Below are positions 46,649-56,061 of a DNA stretch of 64,000 bases, piece after piece; positions within the stretch are counted from its first letter, which is position 1; the number at the start of each line of letters is the position of its first letter. A model generated the notes under the pieces. The model worked only from the letters and a program-made list of their open reading frames with translations. It was not told where the DNA came from and searched no databases. The DNA lies in the NCBI RefSeq assembly GCF_900187325.1, contig NZ_FZMZ01000006.1, forward strand, positions 930,001 through 994,000, given 5' to 3'. The DNA is from Virgibacillus ndiopensis (lineage in GTDB: Bacteria > Bacillota > Bacilli > Bacillales > Amphibacillaceae). The position numbers were made by a program, and so were the translations under genes.

Positions 46649-47965
46649 GTGATTGCTTCTTATTTAGATGGGATTTTGCCTAAAGAGCAAATTAGGATTA
46701 ATGATGAATTAAGGCATCCACTTGGAAATGGTGGATTACAACTTATAGAGGCGAATTCCGAGGAAGATATTTCGAAGGTTCTTGCATTTGCTTATAGCCA
46801 TAATAAGACGGTCAATGTTATCTCGGGAGGAACAAAGCGTGGCTTTGGTGGGGAAAATGAACGAGCGGACATTTTATTGTCACTTGCAAACTACAAAGGC
46901 ATTGTGGAGCATTCAGTTGGTGACCTGACAATGACGGTGAAACCTGGGACAACATTAAAGGAAATCACAGATGAATTGCATAAGCATGGACAGCGTGTTG
47001 CACTTGACGCTTCCTGGCCGGAGTTGGCAACGATTGGTGGCATTATTGCAGCGAACGATAGCGGGCCGAAACGATTGCTTTATGGATCTGCAAGGGATTT
47101 GGTTATCGGCACTAGAATTGTATATCCAGATGGAAATGTAGTTCGTACAGGCGGTAAAGTGGTAAAAAACGTGGCTGGCTACGATATGAATAAGCTTTTC
47201 ATCGGTTCGATGGGAACACTTGGCATCATTAGCGAAATCACAATTAAATTACGCCCGCTTCCGAAATATGAGGGGCTGTCTCTATTGCAATTCCCAATAG
47301 GAAAGGAACAAGATATTCGAGAATTTTCTATAAAAATTCTCGATTCAATGGCGGAACCGGTCTCGCTTGAAATTTTAAACCCATCAATTGCTGAAAAAAT
47401 GACTGGCAATAGGCAAGATACGCTCGCAATTTCATTTGAGGATAGAGAAAAAGCTGTCCTCGATCAGGAGAATTGGGTGGAGACACATTTACCGTTTGGC
47501 GGGGAGCATGTCGTATTACACGAGGAAGATGCAAGACAATGGTGGGAGAAATTCCGTCATTTTGGACCTAACGGCTATCATGACACCGAAAGTGAGGCAG
47601 ACACCCAAGCAGCTTTAAAAGTTGGTAGCAATAATTTAGATGTTTTGGTTAACATGGTAGCAGCTGACAATCTGGCTGCGGAACATCATGTTGCAGTAGA
47701 GGCGCACGGCGGTATAGGTCATGGGATTTCAAGAATTTATGTGAAAGGGCTACCGGAAGATATTGTTTCCTATACGAGAGCACTTAGGGATAAGGTAAAA
47801 GAAAAAAGTGGGTATGTTGTTTGTACCCATTTGCCGTTTATCCTAAGAGAGGCGGTTGGCGTTTGGGGTGAAAAGCCGGGGTACTTTGCTTTACTGGAAG
47901 GCATCAAACGAACAAATGACCCAAAGAATATCTTGAATCGCAACCGTTTTGTGGGAGGTATATAA
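46649..47965 (+). CDS. glcE: Glycolate oxidase FAD-binding subunit (GlcE-like)
   Basis: The 438-residue protein carries an FAD_binding_4 domain: VNVISGGTKRGFG near residue 52, GDLTMTVKPGTTLKEI near 90, and ATIGGIIAANDSGPKRLLYGSARD near 128, with a C-terminal FAD-oxidase region ending in RTNDPKNILNRNRFVGG. It forms part of the membrane-associated GlcDEF glycolate oxidase that makes glyoxylate. E. coli GlcE is shorter, about 350 residues. GTG start behind AAAGGAGG; glcF follows after one base. Confidence 0.88.
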   Translation: MIASYLDGILPKEQIRINDELRHPLGNGGLQLIEANSEEDISKVLAFAYSHNKTVNVISGGTKRGFGGENERADILLSLANYKGIVEHSVGDLTMTVKPGTTLKEITDELHKHGQRVALDASWPELATIGGIIAANDSGPKRLLYGSARDLVIGTRIVYPDGNVVRTGGKVVKNVAGYDMNKLFIGSMGTLGIISEITIKLRPLPKYEGLSLLQFPIGKEQDIREFSIKILDSMAEPVSLEILNPSIAEKMTGNRQDTLAISFEDREKAVLDQENWVETHLPFGGEHVVLHEEDARQWWEKFRHFGPNGYHDTESEADTQAALKVGSNNLDVLVNMVAADNLAAEHHVAVEAHGGIGHGISRIYVKGLPEDIVSYTRALRDKVKEKSGYVVCTHLPFILREAVGVWGEKPGYFALLEGIKRTNDPKNILNRNRFVGGI

Positions 47966-47966
47966 C

Positions 47967-49349
47967 ATGAGTGCGGAGGAAAATAGACTGGTAACTATGT
48001 TGAATGCAGGAAAAAATGATACACCCTGTCAAACGAAGACGCTAGGAAACTTTCTTTGGGATGATCTTCCAGATGCTACGAAATGGGCTGATTGTGTTCA
48101 CTGTGGCATGTGTCTAGAAGCATGTCCAACGTATCAAGAAACAGGTCAGGAGCAGCATTCACCAAGAGGTCGTGTTTATTTAATTAAATCCGTTGCGGAA
48201 GGCAAAATCGATGTCAATGAAGCATTTTCTAAACCTGTATTTGATTGCCTTGATTGCAGGGCGTGTGAAACGGCATGTCCTGCAGATGTTCAGGTCGGTG
48301 GCCTTATCGAGGAAGCACGTGGTCAAATTCGCCAGGCGATGCCTTTAACAGGTTTTGCAGGAGTCCTAAACAAAACATTACTGAGGGGAATTTTCCCGAA
48401 TCTAAAACGGATGAAAACACTCGGAGGATTGATGCGGTTTTACCAAAAGAGCGGAATACAGCGTATCGCACGAAAAACAGGCCTATTGAATATCATGCCA
48501 ACACATTTGAAGGATATGGAATCAATTCTCCCAGAAGTCGGAAAACCCGTATTAGGAAGATATCCGGAAGTTGTTCCAGCTGAAGGTGAGACAAAGCAAC
48601 GGGTAGGTATACTGACGGGCTGTATCATGGACGTTATGTTCAGTGACGTTAACGAAGCGACCATTCGCGTTCTGACACATAATGGATTTGAAGTGGGGTT
48701 ACCGAAGCAGCAGGGTTGTTGTGGTGCACTTCACGTTCACGCAGGTGATAGAGAAACAGGAAAAAAACTAGCGAAACAGAATATAGAGGCTTTTAAAGAT
48801 TACGATAAAATACTTGTAAATGCTGCGGGCTGCGGTTGTGCGCTCAAGGAATATGATGAGCTTTTCCGAAATGATCCAGAAATGCTCCCATTAGCAGAGG
48901 AATTTTCAGCAAAAATTGAGGATGTATCCAAGTTTTTGTATGACAATGACTTTGATCGTCCAAAAACAGAAGTTAAAACTAAAATTACGTACCATGACGC
49001 TTGCCATTTAGCTCACGGGCAAGGAGTACGTTTTGAACCCCGTCAGCTTTTAAAAGAAATTCCAGGTGTGGAAATGGTCGATTTACCTGATGCGGACAGA
49101 TGCTGTGGAAGTGCAGGAATCTATAATCTCACACATCCTGAGATGGCTGGAGCACTCCTCGATCGAAAAATGGATGACATTCCTAAGGATGTGGAAATGA
49201 TTTCGATGGGTAACCCAGGCTGCATGCTGCAAATTGCAATGGGTGTGCAAAAACACGGAAGAAGTGAAAAGGTTGTGCATACCGTCCAGCTACTTGATTG
49301 GGCTTACGAAAAGGATAAAGAAAAACTAGGAAAACCAGTAGAATCGTAA
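47967..49349 (+). CDS. glcF: Glycolate oxidase iron-sulfur subunit (GlcF)
   Basis: The protein of about 460 residues has two 4Fe-4S clusters near its N-terminus (CVHCGMCLEACPTY and CLDCRACETACPADV) and two CCG domains toward the C-terminus (GCCGALHVHAGD with YDKILVNAAGCGCALKEY, and YHDACHLAHGQG with DADRCCGSAGIY). It carries electrons from the flavin subunits to the quinone pool. The ATG at 47967 lies behind GGGAGGT and right after glcE; an ATG at 47949 is inside glcE. Next gene, glcD, begins after 13 bases. Confidence 0.92.
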   Translation: MSAEENRLVTMLNAGKNDTPCQTKTLGNFLWDDLPDATKWADCVHCGMCLEACPTYQETGQEQHSPRGRVYLIKSVAEGKIDVNEAFSKPVFDCLDCRACETACPADVQVGGLIEEARGQIRQAMPLTGFAGVLNKTLLRGIFPNLKRMKTLGGLMRFYQKSGIQRIARKTGLLNIMPTHLKDMESILPEVGKPVLGRYPEVVPAEGETKQRVGILTGCIMDVMFSDVNEATIRVLTHNGFEVGLPKQQGCCGALHVHAGDRETGKKLAKQNIEAFKDYDKILVNAAGCGCALKEYDELFRNDPEMLPLAEEFSAKIEDVSKFLYDNDFDRPKTEVKTKITYHDACHLAHGQGVRFEPRQLLKEIPGVEMVDLPDADRCCGSAGIYNLTHPEMAGALLDRKMDDIPKDVEMISMGNPGCMLQIAMGVQKHGRSEKVVHTVQLLDWAYEKDKEKLGKPVES

Positions 49350-49362
49350 GGAGGTGACGTGT

Positions 49363-50853
49363 TTGAATCGTAAAAAGCACAGAAGAGAGAAACCAGATGC
49401 TGTTGTGCAGCGATTAATGAACATTGTTGGCGAACGTGAAGTGTTTTATTTAAAAGAAGATCTCATTTCCTATGAGTGTGACGGCTATACGATGTCAAAA
49501 GGAATGCCAAAAGCGGTTGTGTTTGTAAAGAGTACGGAGCACGTTTCTGCCGTTGTCAGATGTTTAAACGAGGAAAAGATTCCTTACATTGCACGCGGAG
49601 CAGGAACAGGTTTAAGCGGAGGAGCAACGCCACTCGGAGGCGAGGTCATCATTAGTCTGGTTCGAATGAAACGAATGCTTCATCTCGATTTGGAAAATAG
49701 AAAGGCAGTGGTTGAGCCTGGGTTTATTAACCTGAAGCTGACCCAATCGATTTCAGATAAGGGGTACTATTACGCACCAGACCCTTCCAGCCAATATGCA
49801 TGTACAATTGGTGGAAATGTTGCGGAAAACTCAGGTGGGGCGCATTGTTTGAAATACGGTGTAACGACAAACCACATTTTGGGGCTTGAAGTTGTTCTTC
49901 CTAATGGAGAAGTCATCGAAATCGGAGAAGAAGGGATTCCTGATCAGCCAGGGTATGATTTGCTAGGACTCTTAACTGGCTCAGAAGGAACGCTTGGCAT
50001 TGTTACCAAAATTACTGTAAAAGTTTTAAAAAATCCTGAAGGTAAGAAAACCGTTCTCGCGTATTATGATGATATAAATGATGCTAGTCAAGCAGTTTCA
50101 GAGATTATAGCAGCTGGTATTATTCCAGCAGCACTAGAAATGATGGATTCCATAGCCATTGAAGGTGTCGAATCTGCCGCCTATCCAGTCGGGCATCCGA
50201 GGGACATTGCTGCTTTTCTGCTGATAGAGGTGGATGGGATTGCGGCCGGAATCGACGATCAAATCGATGAAATTCTTACTGTATGTAAGCATAATAATGT
50301 ACGAGAAGTAAAAGTGGCAAAGGACGAAGCAGAGCGTGGACTGTGGTGGGCAAACCGTAAGATGGGCTTTGGGGCAATGGGGGCAATCTCTCCTGACTAC
50401 CTTGTTCAGGATGGTGTTATTCCTAGAACACGATTGCCGGAGGTCCTCGGCAAAATTGCTGAAATTAGTAAAAAGTATGAGCTTCGAATTGCGAATATTT
50501 TTCATGCAGGTGATGGGAATCTACATCCGTTAATATTGTTCGATGCAAGTATTCCAGGGCAAAGTGAACGTGCCGCAAAAGCAGGTTCGGAATGCTTAAA
50601 GGTATGTGCCGATGTCGGCGGTTCCATAACTGGCGAACATGGTGTTGGAATTGAAAAGTCAGCGGAAATGCGATTTATATTTAGTGATGCAGAAATGACC
50701 GCACAAACGAATATACGTGCAGTATTCAATCCAGAAGACCTACTAAACCCAGGAAAATTATTCCCGCAACCCGGCCAATGTGTCGAAATCAAGCAAGCGG
50801 GACAAGGGGACAGGTCCACTGTCCCAGTCAATGCTATGGGACGAGGGGACTGA
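49363..50853 (+). CDS. glcD: Glycolate oxidase FAD subunit (GlcD), with a REP-encoded C-terminus
   Basis: The protein of about 496 residues is an FAD-linked oxidase: IARGAGTGLSGGATPLGGEV near residue 80, DPSSQYACTIGGNVAENSGG near 145, LLTGSEGTLGIVTKI, and C-terminal HAGDGNLHPLI and GSITGEHGVGIEK motifs. It oxidises glycolate or another 2-hydroxy acid with GlcE and GlcF. The natural family end is near NPEDLLNPGKLFP; here about 20 more residues follow, including GQGDRSTVP and ending GRGD, translated from a REP pair, with the TGA inside a REP centre. TTG at 49363 is preferred since AAGGAGG lies 8 bases upstream; the GTG at 49354 overlaps that site. Confidence 0.9.
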   Translation: MNRKKHRREKPDAVVQRLMNIVGEREVFYLKEDLISYECDGYTMSKGMPKAVVFVKSTEHVSAVVRCLNEEKIPYIARGAGTGLSGGATPLGGEVIISLVRMKRMLHLDLENRKAVVEPGFINLKLTQSISDKGYYYAPDPSSQYACTIGGNVAENSGGAHCLKYGVTTNHILGLEVVLPNGEVIEIGEEGIPDQPGYDLLGLLTGSEGTLGIVTKITVKVLKNPEGKKTVLAYYDDINDASQAVSEIIAAGIIPAALEMMDSIAIEGVESAAYPVGHPRDIAAFLLIEVDGIAAGIDDQIDEILTVCKHNNVREVKVAKDEAERGLWWANRKMGFGAMGAISPDYLVQDGVIPRTRLPEVLGKIAEISKKYELRIANIFHAGDGNLHPLILFDASIPGQSERAAKAGSECLKVCADVGGSITGEHGVGIEKSAEMRFIFSDAEMTAQTNIRAVFNPEDLLNPGKLFPQPGQCVEIKQAGQGDRSTVPVNAMGRGD

Positions 50854-50865
50854 CCCTCTGTCCCA
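50799..50865. repeat. REP pair covering the end of glcD
   Basis: Copies at 50799-50825 (GGGACAAGGGGAC, AGGTCCACTGTCCC) and 50838-50864 (GGGACGAGGGGAC, TGACCCTCTGTCCC). The first is wholly within glcD and the second supplies its TGA stop. The ribosome site of the next gene follows directly. Confidence 0.88.
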
Positions 50866-50881
50866 GTGAGGAGTGGAAATT

Positions 50882-51646
50882 ATGAAATTTGCTAGATTTA
50901 GAAAACGAAGTGATAGAGAAATATTGCAGGGGATTGTGACAGATAATGGTATTCAACAAATTGAAGGGGACATATTTTCCGATTGGAAACATACAAAAAT
51001 AATATATAGGTTGGATGATATCGATTTATTGGAACCGCTTACACCTAGGCATGTGATTGGCATCGGTGCGAATTATGTGGGGGAAACAGATGACTTACCT
51101 TCTATATTGCCTGATATGCCTGTGTTTTTTTATAAACCGGTTTCCTCTGTTATTGGAAGCGGGACACCAATCGTTATCCCAAATAAAATAGAGGAAGTCA
51201 AATTCGAATCAGAGCTTGCTGCAATAATTGGTAAACGTGCCAGCAATATTTCTGAGGAAGTGGTAACAGATTACATTTTTGGCTATACCGTCGCCAATGA
51301 TGTTACTGCTCCACAATTTTTCCATGAAGCGGGTCATTGGACGATTGGCAAGTCATTTGACACGTTTACACCACTTGGGCCATGCATCGAGACAAACCTT
51401 AATCCAGACAAAATCACGGTTGAAGCTTATTTAAACGGTAACAAGAAGCAAGATAGTGCAACATCACTTATGATTTTTTCACTAAGAAAGATGATTGCTT
51501 ATCTTTCCACCGTAATGACTCTGGAACCTGGCGATGTGATTTTAACTGGAAGTCCGCTTGGTGCTGAAATGATGAAAAATGGAGACGAAATTGTATGTAA
51601 AATTGCCGAAATCGGTGAGCTTCGTAATCCTGTAGAACAAGGCTGA
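50882..51646 (+). CDS. Fumarylacetoacetate hydrolase (FAH)-family protein
   Basis: The protein of about 254 residues has the FAH fold: VIGIGANYVGE near residue 60, FYKPVSSVIGSGTPIVIP, and the metal-site acidic residues in KFESELAAIIGK with GYTVANDVTAPQFF. The glycine loop that usually reads TPxGVG is LTGSPLGAEMM here. Members cleave or decarboxylate acylpyruvates and related oxo acids, or act as ureidoglycolate lyases, which would release glyoxylate. Its position between glcD and the permease gene suggests a role in making or clearing a glyoxylate-related acid; the reaction is not known. ATG at 50882 lies 8 bases behind GAGGAG. Confidence 0.82.
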   Translation: MKFARFRKRSDREILQGIVTDNGIQQIEGDIFSDWKHTKIIYRLDDIDLLEPLTPRHVIGIGANYVGETDDLPSILPDMPVFFYKPVSSVIGSGTPIVIPNKIEEVKFESELAAIIGKRASNISEEVVTDYIFGYTVANDVTAPQFFHEAGHWTIGKSFDTFTPLGPCIETNLNPDKITVEAYLNGNKKQDSATSLMIFSLRKMIAYLSTVMTLEPGDVILTGSPLGAEMMKNGDEIVCKIAEIGELRNPVEQG

Positions 51647-51778
51647 TTTTTAAACACAACAAAAGGAAGAGAAGGCTAATATTGTAAAATAACAAGATCA
51701 AATCTCGTAGTTTGTCACGAATAGAACGGAATTTGATGTTGTTCCATATAAATCATTTTATGAGGAGGAATTAAACAA

Positions 51779-53545
51779 ATGGGTACTGGAACATTAGCTA
51801 TTCTGGCCTTACTTCCTGTGATTGTTGTTGCTGTTTTTCTAGTCGGACTTAAATGGCCAGCAAGTAAAGCAATGCCGCTTTCCTATGTCGTCGCTGTTTT
51901 ATTGGCACTATTCGTATGGGATGTGGCATTTCCGAAAGTCGCTGCTGCATCTGTTCATGGTCTTATCGTTGCTATTACACTTTTATTCATTATTTTTGGT
52001 GCGATTTTACTCTTGAACACACTTCAGGAAAGTGGTGGTCTTCACACCATTCGTCGCGGTTTTACAGATATTACGCCAGACCGCCGTATTCAAGTCATTA
52101 TCATTGCCTGGCTTTTCGGTTCATTTATTGAAGGATCAGCAGGGTTTGGTACACCGGCAGCGGTTGCCGTACCGTTGTTAGTTGGGCTCGGGTTTCCAGC
52201 GATGGCAGCTGTTGTTTCCGGCATGGTTATTCAAAGTACACCTGTATCATTTGGAGCTGTTGGAACGCCAATGATTGTGGGGGTAGGTACAGGAGTTGAA
52301 CCACTCACCCAAATTACAGATGTTTCAGATTTTGTATTCGGGGTGGCTGGAAAAGTCGCCTTGCTTCATTCAATTGCGGGGCTTTTAATCCCATTATTTT
52401 TAGTCGCTATATTAACGCGGTTTTTTGGGAAAAACAAATCGTTCAGTGAAGGCTTAAAGGTCTGGAAATTTACGATTTTTGCCTCCCTGGCAATGACAAT
52501 ACCGTACCTGATTGTAGCAAATTTGTTAGGACCTGAATTTCCTTCCATGATTGGTGGCCTAATTGGATTGGCCATTGTTATTCCTGCTGCTAAAAAAGGG
52601 TTTCTTATGCCTAAAGAAGATGAAATTTGGGACTTTGAGGCAAAAGATCGCTGGGATCCAACTTGGACTGGTCGAGTTGAACTTAAGCAAAGTGATATCT
52701 ATGCAGGTAAAATTAGTATGTGGCGCGCTTGGGCTCCATACGTTTTAATTGCCGTCCTATTATTAATTTCAAGGTTAACGGTAGTTGGTGACTGGCTAAA
52801 ATCTGTAAAAATTACAATTCCAACTATTTTTGGATCGGATATCTCATCTAGCTGGGAAATTCTTTTTTCACCAGGCTTTATTTTTATCGTCGTTTCGGTA
52901 ATGACGTATTATATGCATGGGATGAAAGGGCAGGAGTTTGCTAGGGCTTGGAGAGACTCCGGTAAAACAATGATTGCTGCAGGTTCTGCTCTTATCTTTA
53001 CTGTTCCGATGGTCCAAGTATTTCTTAACTCAGGTGGTGGTGCAGCAGGTTTTGATAAAATGCCACTTGTATTAGCAGAGGGCGTTGCAGATCTTGCGGG
53101 GTCTGTGTATCCGATTTTTGCAACCTTTATTGGGGGTCTCGGGGCATTTGTAGCTGGTAGTAACACCGTTAGTAACATGATGTTCTCACTTTTCCAATTC
53201 GGGGTTGGTGAGAATATCGGAGGTGACCCGGCGTGGATGGTTGCACTTCAAGCAGTTGGTGGTGCTGCCGGAAATATGATTTGTGTCCATAATGTGGTTG
53301 CTGCATCAGCTGTAGTTGGACTTGTAGGGAAAGAAGGGCATGTTATTCGAAAAACGCTTGTGCCGTTTTTCTATTATGCATTGTTACTAGGCTCTATCGG
53401 TTACTCGATCATGTGGACCGCGGATAAAGGAATACTTAATATAGGATCGATAATTGCTGTCATTATTTGGGCGATTGTTATTTATGTAATCGCTACGAAC
53501 AATAAACGACTGGACGCCATTGAGCGTAATCGAAATATTGCTTAA
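51779..53545 (+). CDS. lctP: L-lactate/glycolate permease (LctP/GlcA family)
   Basis: The 588-residue polytopic membrane protein has about 13 hydrophobic segments and the family hallmark GSFIEGSAGFGTPAAVAVPLL near residue 118, followed by PVSFGAVGTPMIVGVGTG, and GGLGAFVAGSNTVSNMMFS with MICVHNVVAASAVVG toward the C-terminus. Members import lactate and glycolate with protons. Placement at the end of the glycolate oxidase operon argues for glycolate. A 130-base spacer after the FAH gene contains no clear terminator. GAGGAGG ribosome site. Confidence 0.92.
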   Translation: MGTGTLAILALLPVIVVAVFLVGLKWPASKAMPLSYVVAVLLALFVWDVAFPKVAAASVHGLIVAITLLFIIFGAILLLNTLQESGGLHTIRRGFTDITPDRRIQVIIIAWLFGSFIEGSAGFGTPAAVAVPLLVGLGFPAMAAVVSGMVIQSTPVSFGAVGTPMIVGVGTGVEPLTQITDVSDFVFGVAGKVALLHSIAGLLIPLFLVAILTRFFGKNKSFSEGLKVWKFTIFASLAMTIPYLIVANLLGPEFPSMIGGLIGLAIVIPAAKKGFLMPKEDEIWDFEAKDRWDPTWTGRVELKQSDIYAGKISMWRAWAPYVLIAVLLLISRLTVVGDWLKSVKITIPTIFGSDISSSWEILFSPGFIFIVVSVMTYYMHGMKGQEFARAWRDSGKTMIAAGSALIFTVPMVQVFLNSGGGAAGFDKMPLVLAEGVADLAGSVYPIFATFIGGLGAFVAGSNTVSNMMFSLFQFGVGENIGGDPAWMVALQAVGGAAGNMICVHNVVAASAVVGLVGKEGHVIRKTLVPFFYYALLLGSIGYSIMWTADKGILNIGSIIAVIIWAIVIYVIATNNKRLDAIERNRNIA

Positions 53546-53549
53546 CTGC

Positions 53550-53617
53550 GGGACAGGGGGTCAGACCCCTTGTCCCACTACCAACACCGGGACGAGGGAC
53601 CTGACCCCCTGTCCCAC
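53550..53617. repeat. REP pair after lctP
   Basis: 53550-53577 (GGGACAGGGGGTC, GACCCCTTGTCCC) and 53589-53616 (GGGACGAGGGACC, TGACCCCCTGTCCC) have opposite polarity, separated by 11 bases. Confidence 0.88.
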
Positions 53618-53625
53618 GATCAACA

Positions 53626-53660
53626 AAAGCCGTCCCATATCAAAGATAAAGGACGGCTTT
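53626..53660. terminator. Hairpin between lctP and the cstA remnant
   Basis: AAAGCCGTCC (53626-53635) and GGACGGCTTT (53651-53660) are exact complements. The T/A flanks are short, but the position between converging genes fits a terminator. Confidence 0.65.
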
Positions 53661-53674
53661 CACATATATAACCA

Positions 53675-54256
53675 CTATGCAGTTTTACTCCATTTCGATA
53701 CATCTTCTTCGAGTGAAATTTTCTTCGTACGTGTATTATTAGCAGCATAAAAGAAAATAGCTATTAGAATCATATAACGGCAGCTCCTATATAAGATGTG
53801 CTTAATGCTAATCCAAAACCGATACTGGCGTTTAAAATATAAGTTGTTGTTGCATTAACATAAAGGAACCTGGAATCAGAGACACCCAATAATTTTTCTT
53901 TGCGATATATAAATACATAGCTCCGATAAATAATGCGATTACTGCGGTTGATTGGTTTGCCCTGGAGAAGTGTCGCCACATAATGTGAAATCAATTTGTG
54001 TTAAAGCAATTGAAATAATGAATAATGGAAGTGCAATCCAAATGCGATTGAGTACCTTCTTTTGTGAAAAGTTAAAGTAATCGGCAATAATCATCCTTGC
54101 ACTACGAAAAGCTGTATCTCCAGATGTAATTAGTAGAATAATTACAGCTAAGATTGCAGGCGTTCCTCCGATAGCACCAAGCATTATGGTAGATGCCTCA
54201 CTAACAACTGCTGCTGGTCCACCATTGGTTAAAATTTCATATAAAACCAGTTGGTC
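53675..54256 (-). pseudogene. cstA: cstA remnant (carbon starvation / peptide-pyruvate transporter)
   Basis: Minus-strand pieces in more than one frame read EILTNGGPAAVVSE, GAIGGTPAILAVIIL, ITSGDTAFRSARMIIADYF, LFIISIALTQIDF and finally RTKKISLEEDVSKW before a TAG. This is the C-terminal third of CstA, in which TSGDTAFRSAR and the TQIDF region are conserved. The frame shifts after the TQIDF region, and the first two thirds of the gene are absent: homology stops about 10 bases from a REP pair at 54267. Intact CstA has roughly 480-700 residues. The gene is dead; CstA imports pyruvate or peptides in starvation. Confidence 0.85.
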
Positions 54257-54266
54257 CGTTAAAGGT

Positions 54267-54339
54267 GGGACAGGGGGTCAGACCCCGTGTCCCGGTAAGG
54301 GCAGGATGGTGGGACAAGGAACCTGACCCCCTGTCCCAC
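54267..54339. repeat. REP pair at the truncated end of the cstA remnant
   Basis: 54267-54295 (GGGACAGGGGGTC, GACCCCGTGTCCCGG) and 54311-54338 (GGGACAAGGAACC, TGACCCCCTGTCCC) have opposite polarity. They lie between the remnant and the nhaC-type gene. Confidence 0.88.
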
Positions 54340-54434
54340 TCAAAAGCAGGACATACATTTGTCTATGTAGAAATATAATATAATGAAAATTCTTTATTGT
54401 GTGATAAAACTACAAATGAAAGGAGTTAATCGTT

Positions 54435-55988
54435 ATGGATTTTGGGATACTTTCTTTATTGCCACCGGTGCTTGCCATTGTTTTGGCAATTATAACCCGG
54501 AATGTTATTCCTGCGCTATTTGCTGGTGTATGGCTTGGTGCGACAATGGTACACGATTGGAATCCGTTGATGGGACTTTATGCTAGTTTTAGTGAATTTA
54601 TTTTACCTAATGTTGGAGATCCATGGAGTTCCACCGTTTTAATTTACTGTGGAATTTTTGGTGTACTCATTACTGTTTTACAAAAGACATGAGGGGCTCA
54701 TGCAATTGCCCATGCTATTTCTAGGAGGGTTAAAACAGACAGGGGTGCTCAAGGGTCGACAATGCTGTTTGGAATCATTATTTTCTTTGAGGACTATTTT
54801 AATGCTTTAACTGTTGGAAGTGTTATGCGTTCGGTTACAGACAAGATGCGTGTATCACGGGAAAAACTCGCATATATCGTGGATTCAACTTCTGCGCCAA
54901 TGTGTTTGCTAGGTCCTGTGTCAACCTGGGTAGTATTTGTTATGGGGTTGATTGGTGTAGAATTTGGAAAGCTTGGCATAGAAAAATCGGAATATATTAC
55001 GTATTTATCGACTATACCTTTCAATTTTTATGCTATTTTAGCGATACTCCTAGTTGGAATTATCGTTTTTAAGAAATGGGATTTTGGACCAATGGCAGAG
55101 GCGGAATATCGTTCTAGAACAACTGGAAAAGTGATTCGGGATGACGCACAGCCTCCTTCCGACGATTCAATGACCGATATTGAATTAGCGGAAGGGCATA
55201 CGCCTAAAATGAGAAATATGATTGTTCCTTTAGTTGTACTGCTGGGCTTGATACCTCCGTTGTTCTTATGGACCGGTGGCTTTCCTGAAAATGATTTAAT
55301 TACAGCTATTGGGGAATCTGATGGTGGAATGTCAATATTAATTGCTGCATTTTCTGCTGCCGTTGTTGGTCTTGCGATGGGAATGCAGCAAAAGCTATTT
55401 AAGTTTAAAGAAGCAATGGACATGATTGTGAATGGTATTAAGAGTATGACGCTCGTTTATATTATTTTAGCGTTAGCATGGTCAATTGGTAGTGTGACAT
55501 CTGAGTTAGGTACTGCGGAATTTGTTGTTAAGGCTGCAGAAGCAAGTTCGGCACCTGCATTTATTCCAGTGATGCTGTTCATAATTGGAGCAATCATCGC
55601 ATTCACAACTGGTACATCGTACGGAACTTTTGCGATCATGATGCCAATTGCGATTCCTATTGCTGCTTCGATGGATATCTCAATGGCGATGACAATTGCT
55701 GCAGTGTTTAGTGGAGGGATATTTGGGGACCATTGTTCACCAATTTCCGATACAACGATTCTATCATCTGCAGGTTCTTCAAGTGATCATATCGATCATG
55801 TCAACACGCAGATTCCATATGCAGTATTAGCCGGAGCCAGTGGTTTAATTTCATTTTTAATCGCGGGAATTACAGGATCCGCAATTGTGGCCCTTATTGT
55901 CGGCGCAGTAATCGTTATTGGTTTAACTTATATTTTAAACAAGGTATGGGGAAAGCCAATACCAGAGGAAAATAAACTATCAGCATAG
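54435..55988 (+). pseudogene. nhaC: NhaC-type Na+/H+ antiporter gene with an in-frame TGA
   Basis: Two open pieces (54435-54692 and from 54762) lie in one frame and together would encode about 517 residues. The first starts MDFGILSLLPPVLAIVLAIITR; the second contains GIIIFFEDYFNALTVGSVMR, VDSTSAPMCLLGPVSTW, TTGTSYGTFAIMMPIAIPIA and FGDHCSPISDTTILSS, all typical of NhaC transporters. Between them the frame continues after TGA at 54690-54692 as GAHAIAHAISRRVKTDRGAQGST, where the family would have KTGGAHA. A single G-to-T change (GGA to TGA) explains the stop. It is either a recent pseudogene, a read-through gene, or a sequencing error. GAAAGGAG precedes the start. Confidence 0.85.
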
Positions 55989-55992
55989 CAGT

Positions 55993-56061
55993 GGGACAGG
56001 GGGTCTGTCCCCTTGTCCCACCACTACCATCACTGGGACGATGAACCTGACCCCTGTCCTG
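55993..56061. repeat. REP pair between nhaC and metA
   Basis: 55993-56020 (GGGACAGGGGGTC, TGTCCCCTTGTCCC) and 56034-56061 (GGGACGATGAACC, TGACCCCTGTCCTG). The second ends exactly at the metA stop codon on the minus strand. Confidence 0.85.

Noticed and set aside
53520-53750. Plus-strand open frame across the REP pair after lctP
   Set aside because: It begins inside lctP in another frame and reads through REPs and a terminator hairpin.
54690-54692. TGA in the nhaC-type gene as selenocysteine
   Set aside because: The family has glycine here, no redox motif surrounds it, and no SECIS-like hairpin stands out; a point mutation is simpler.
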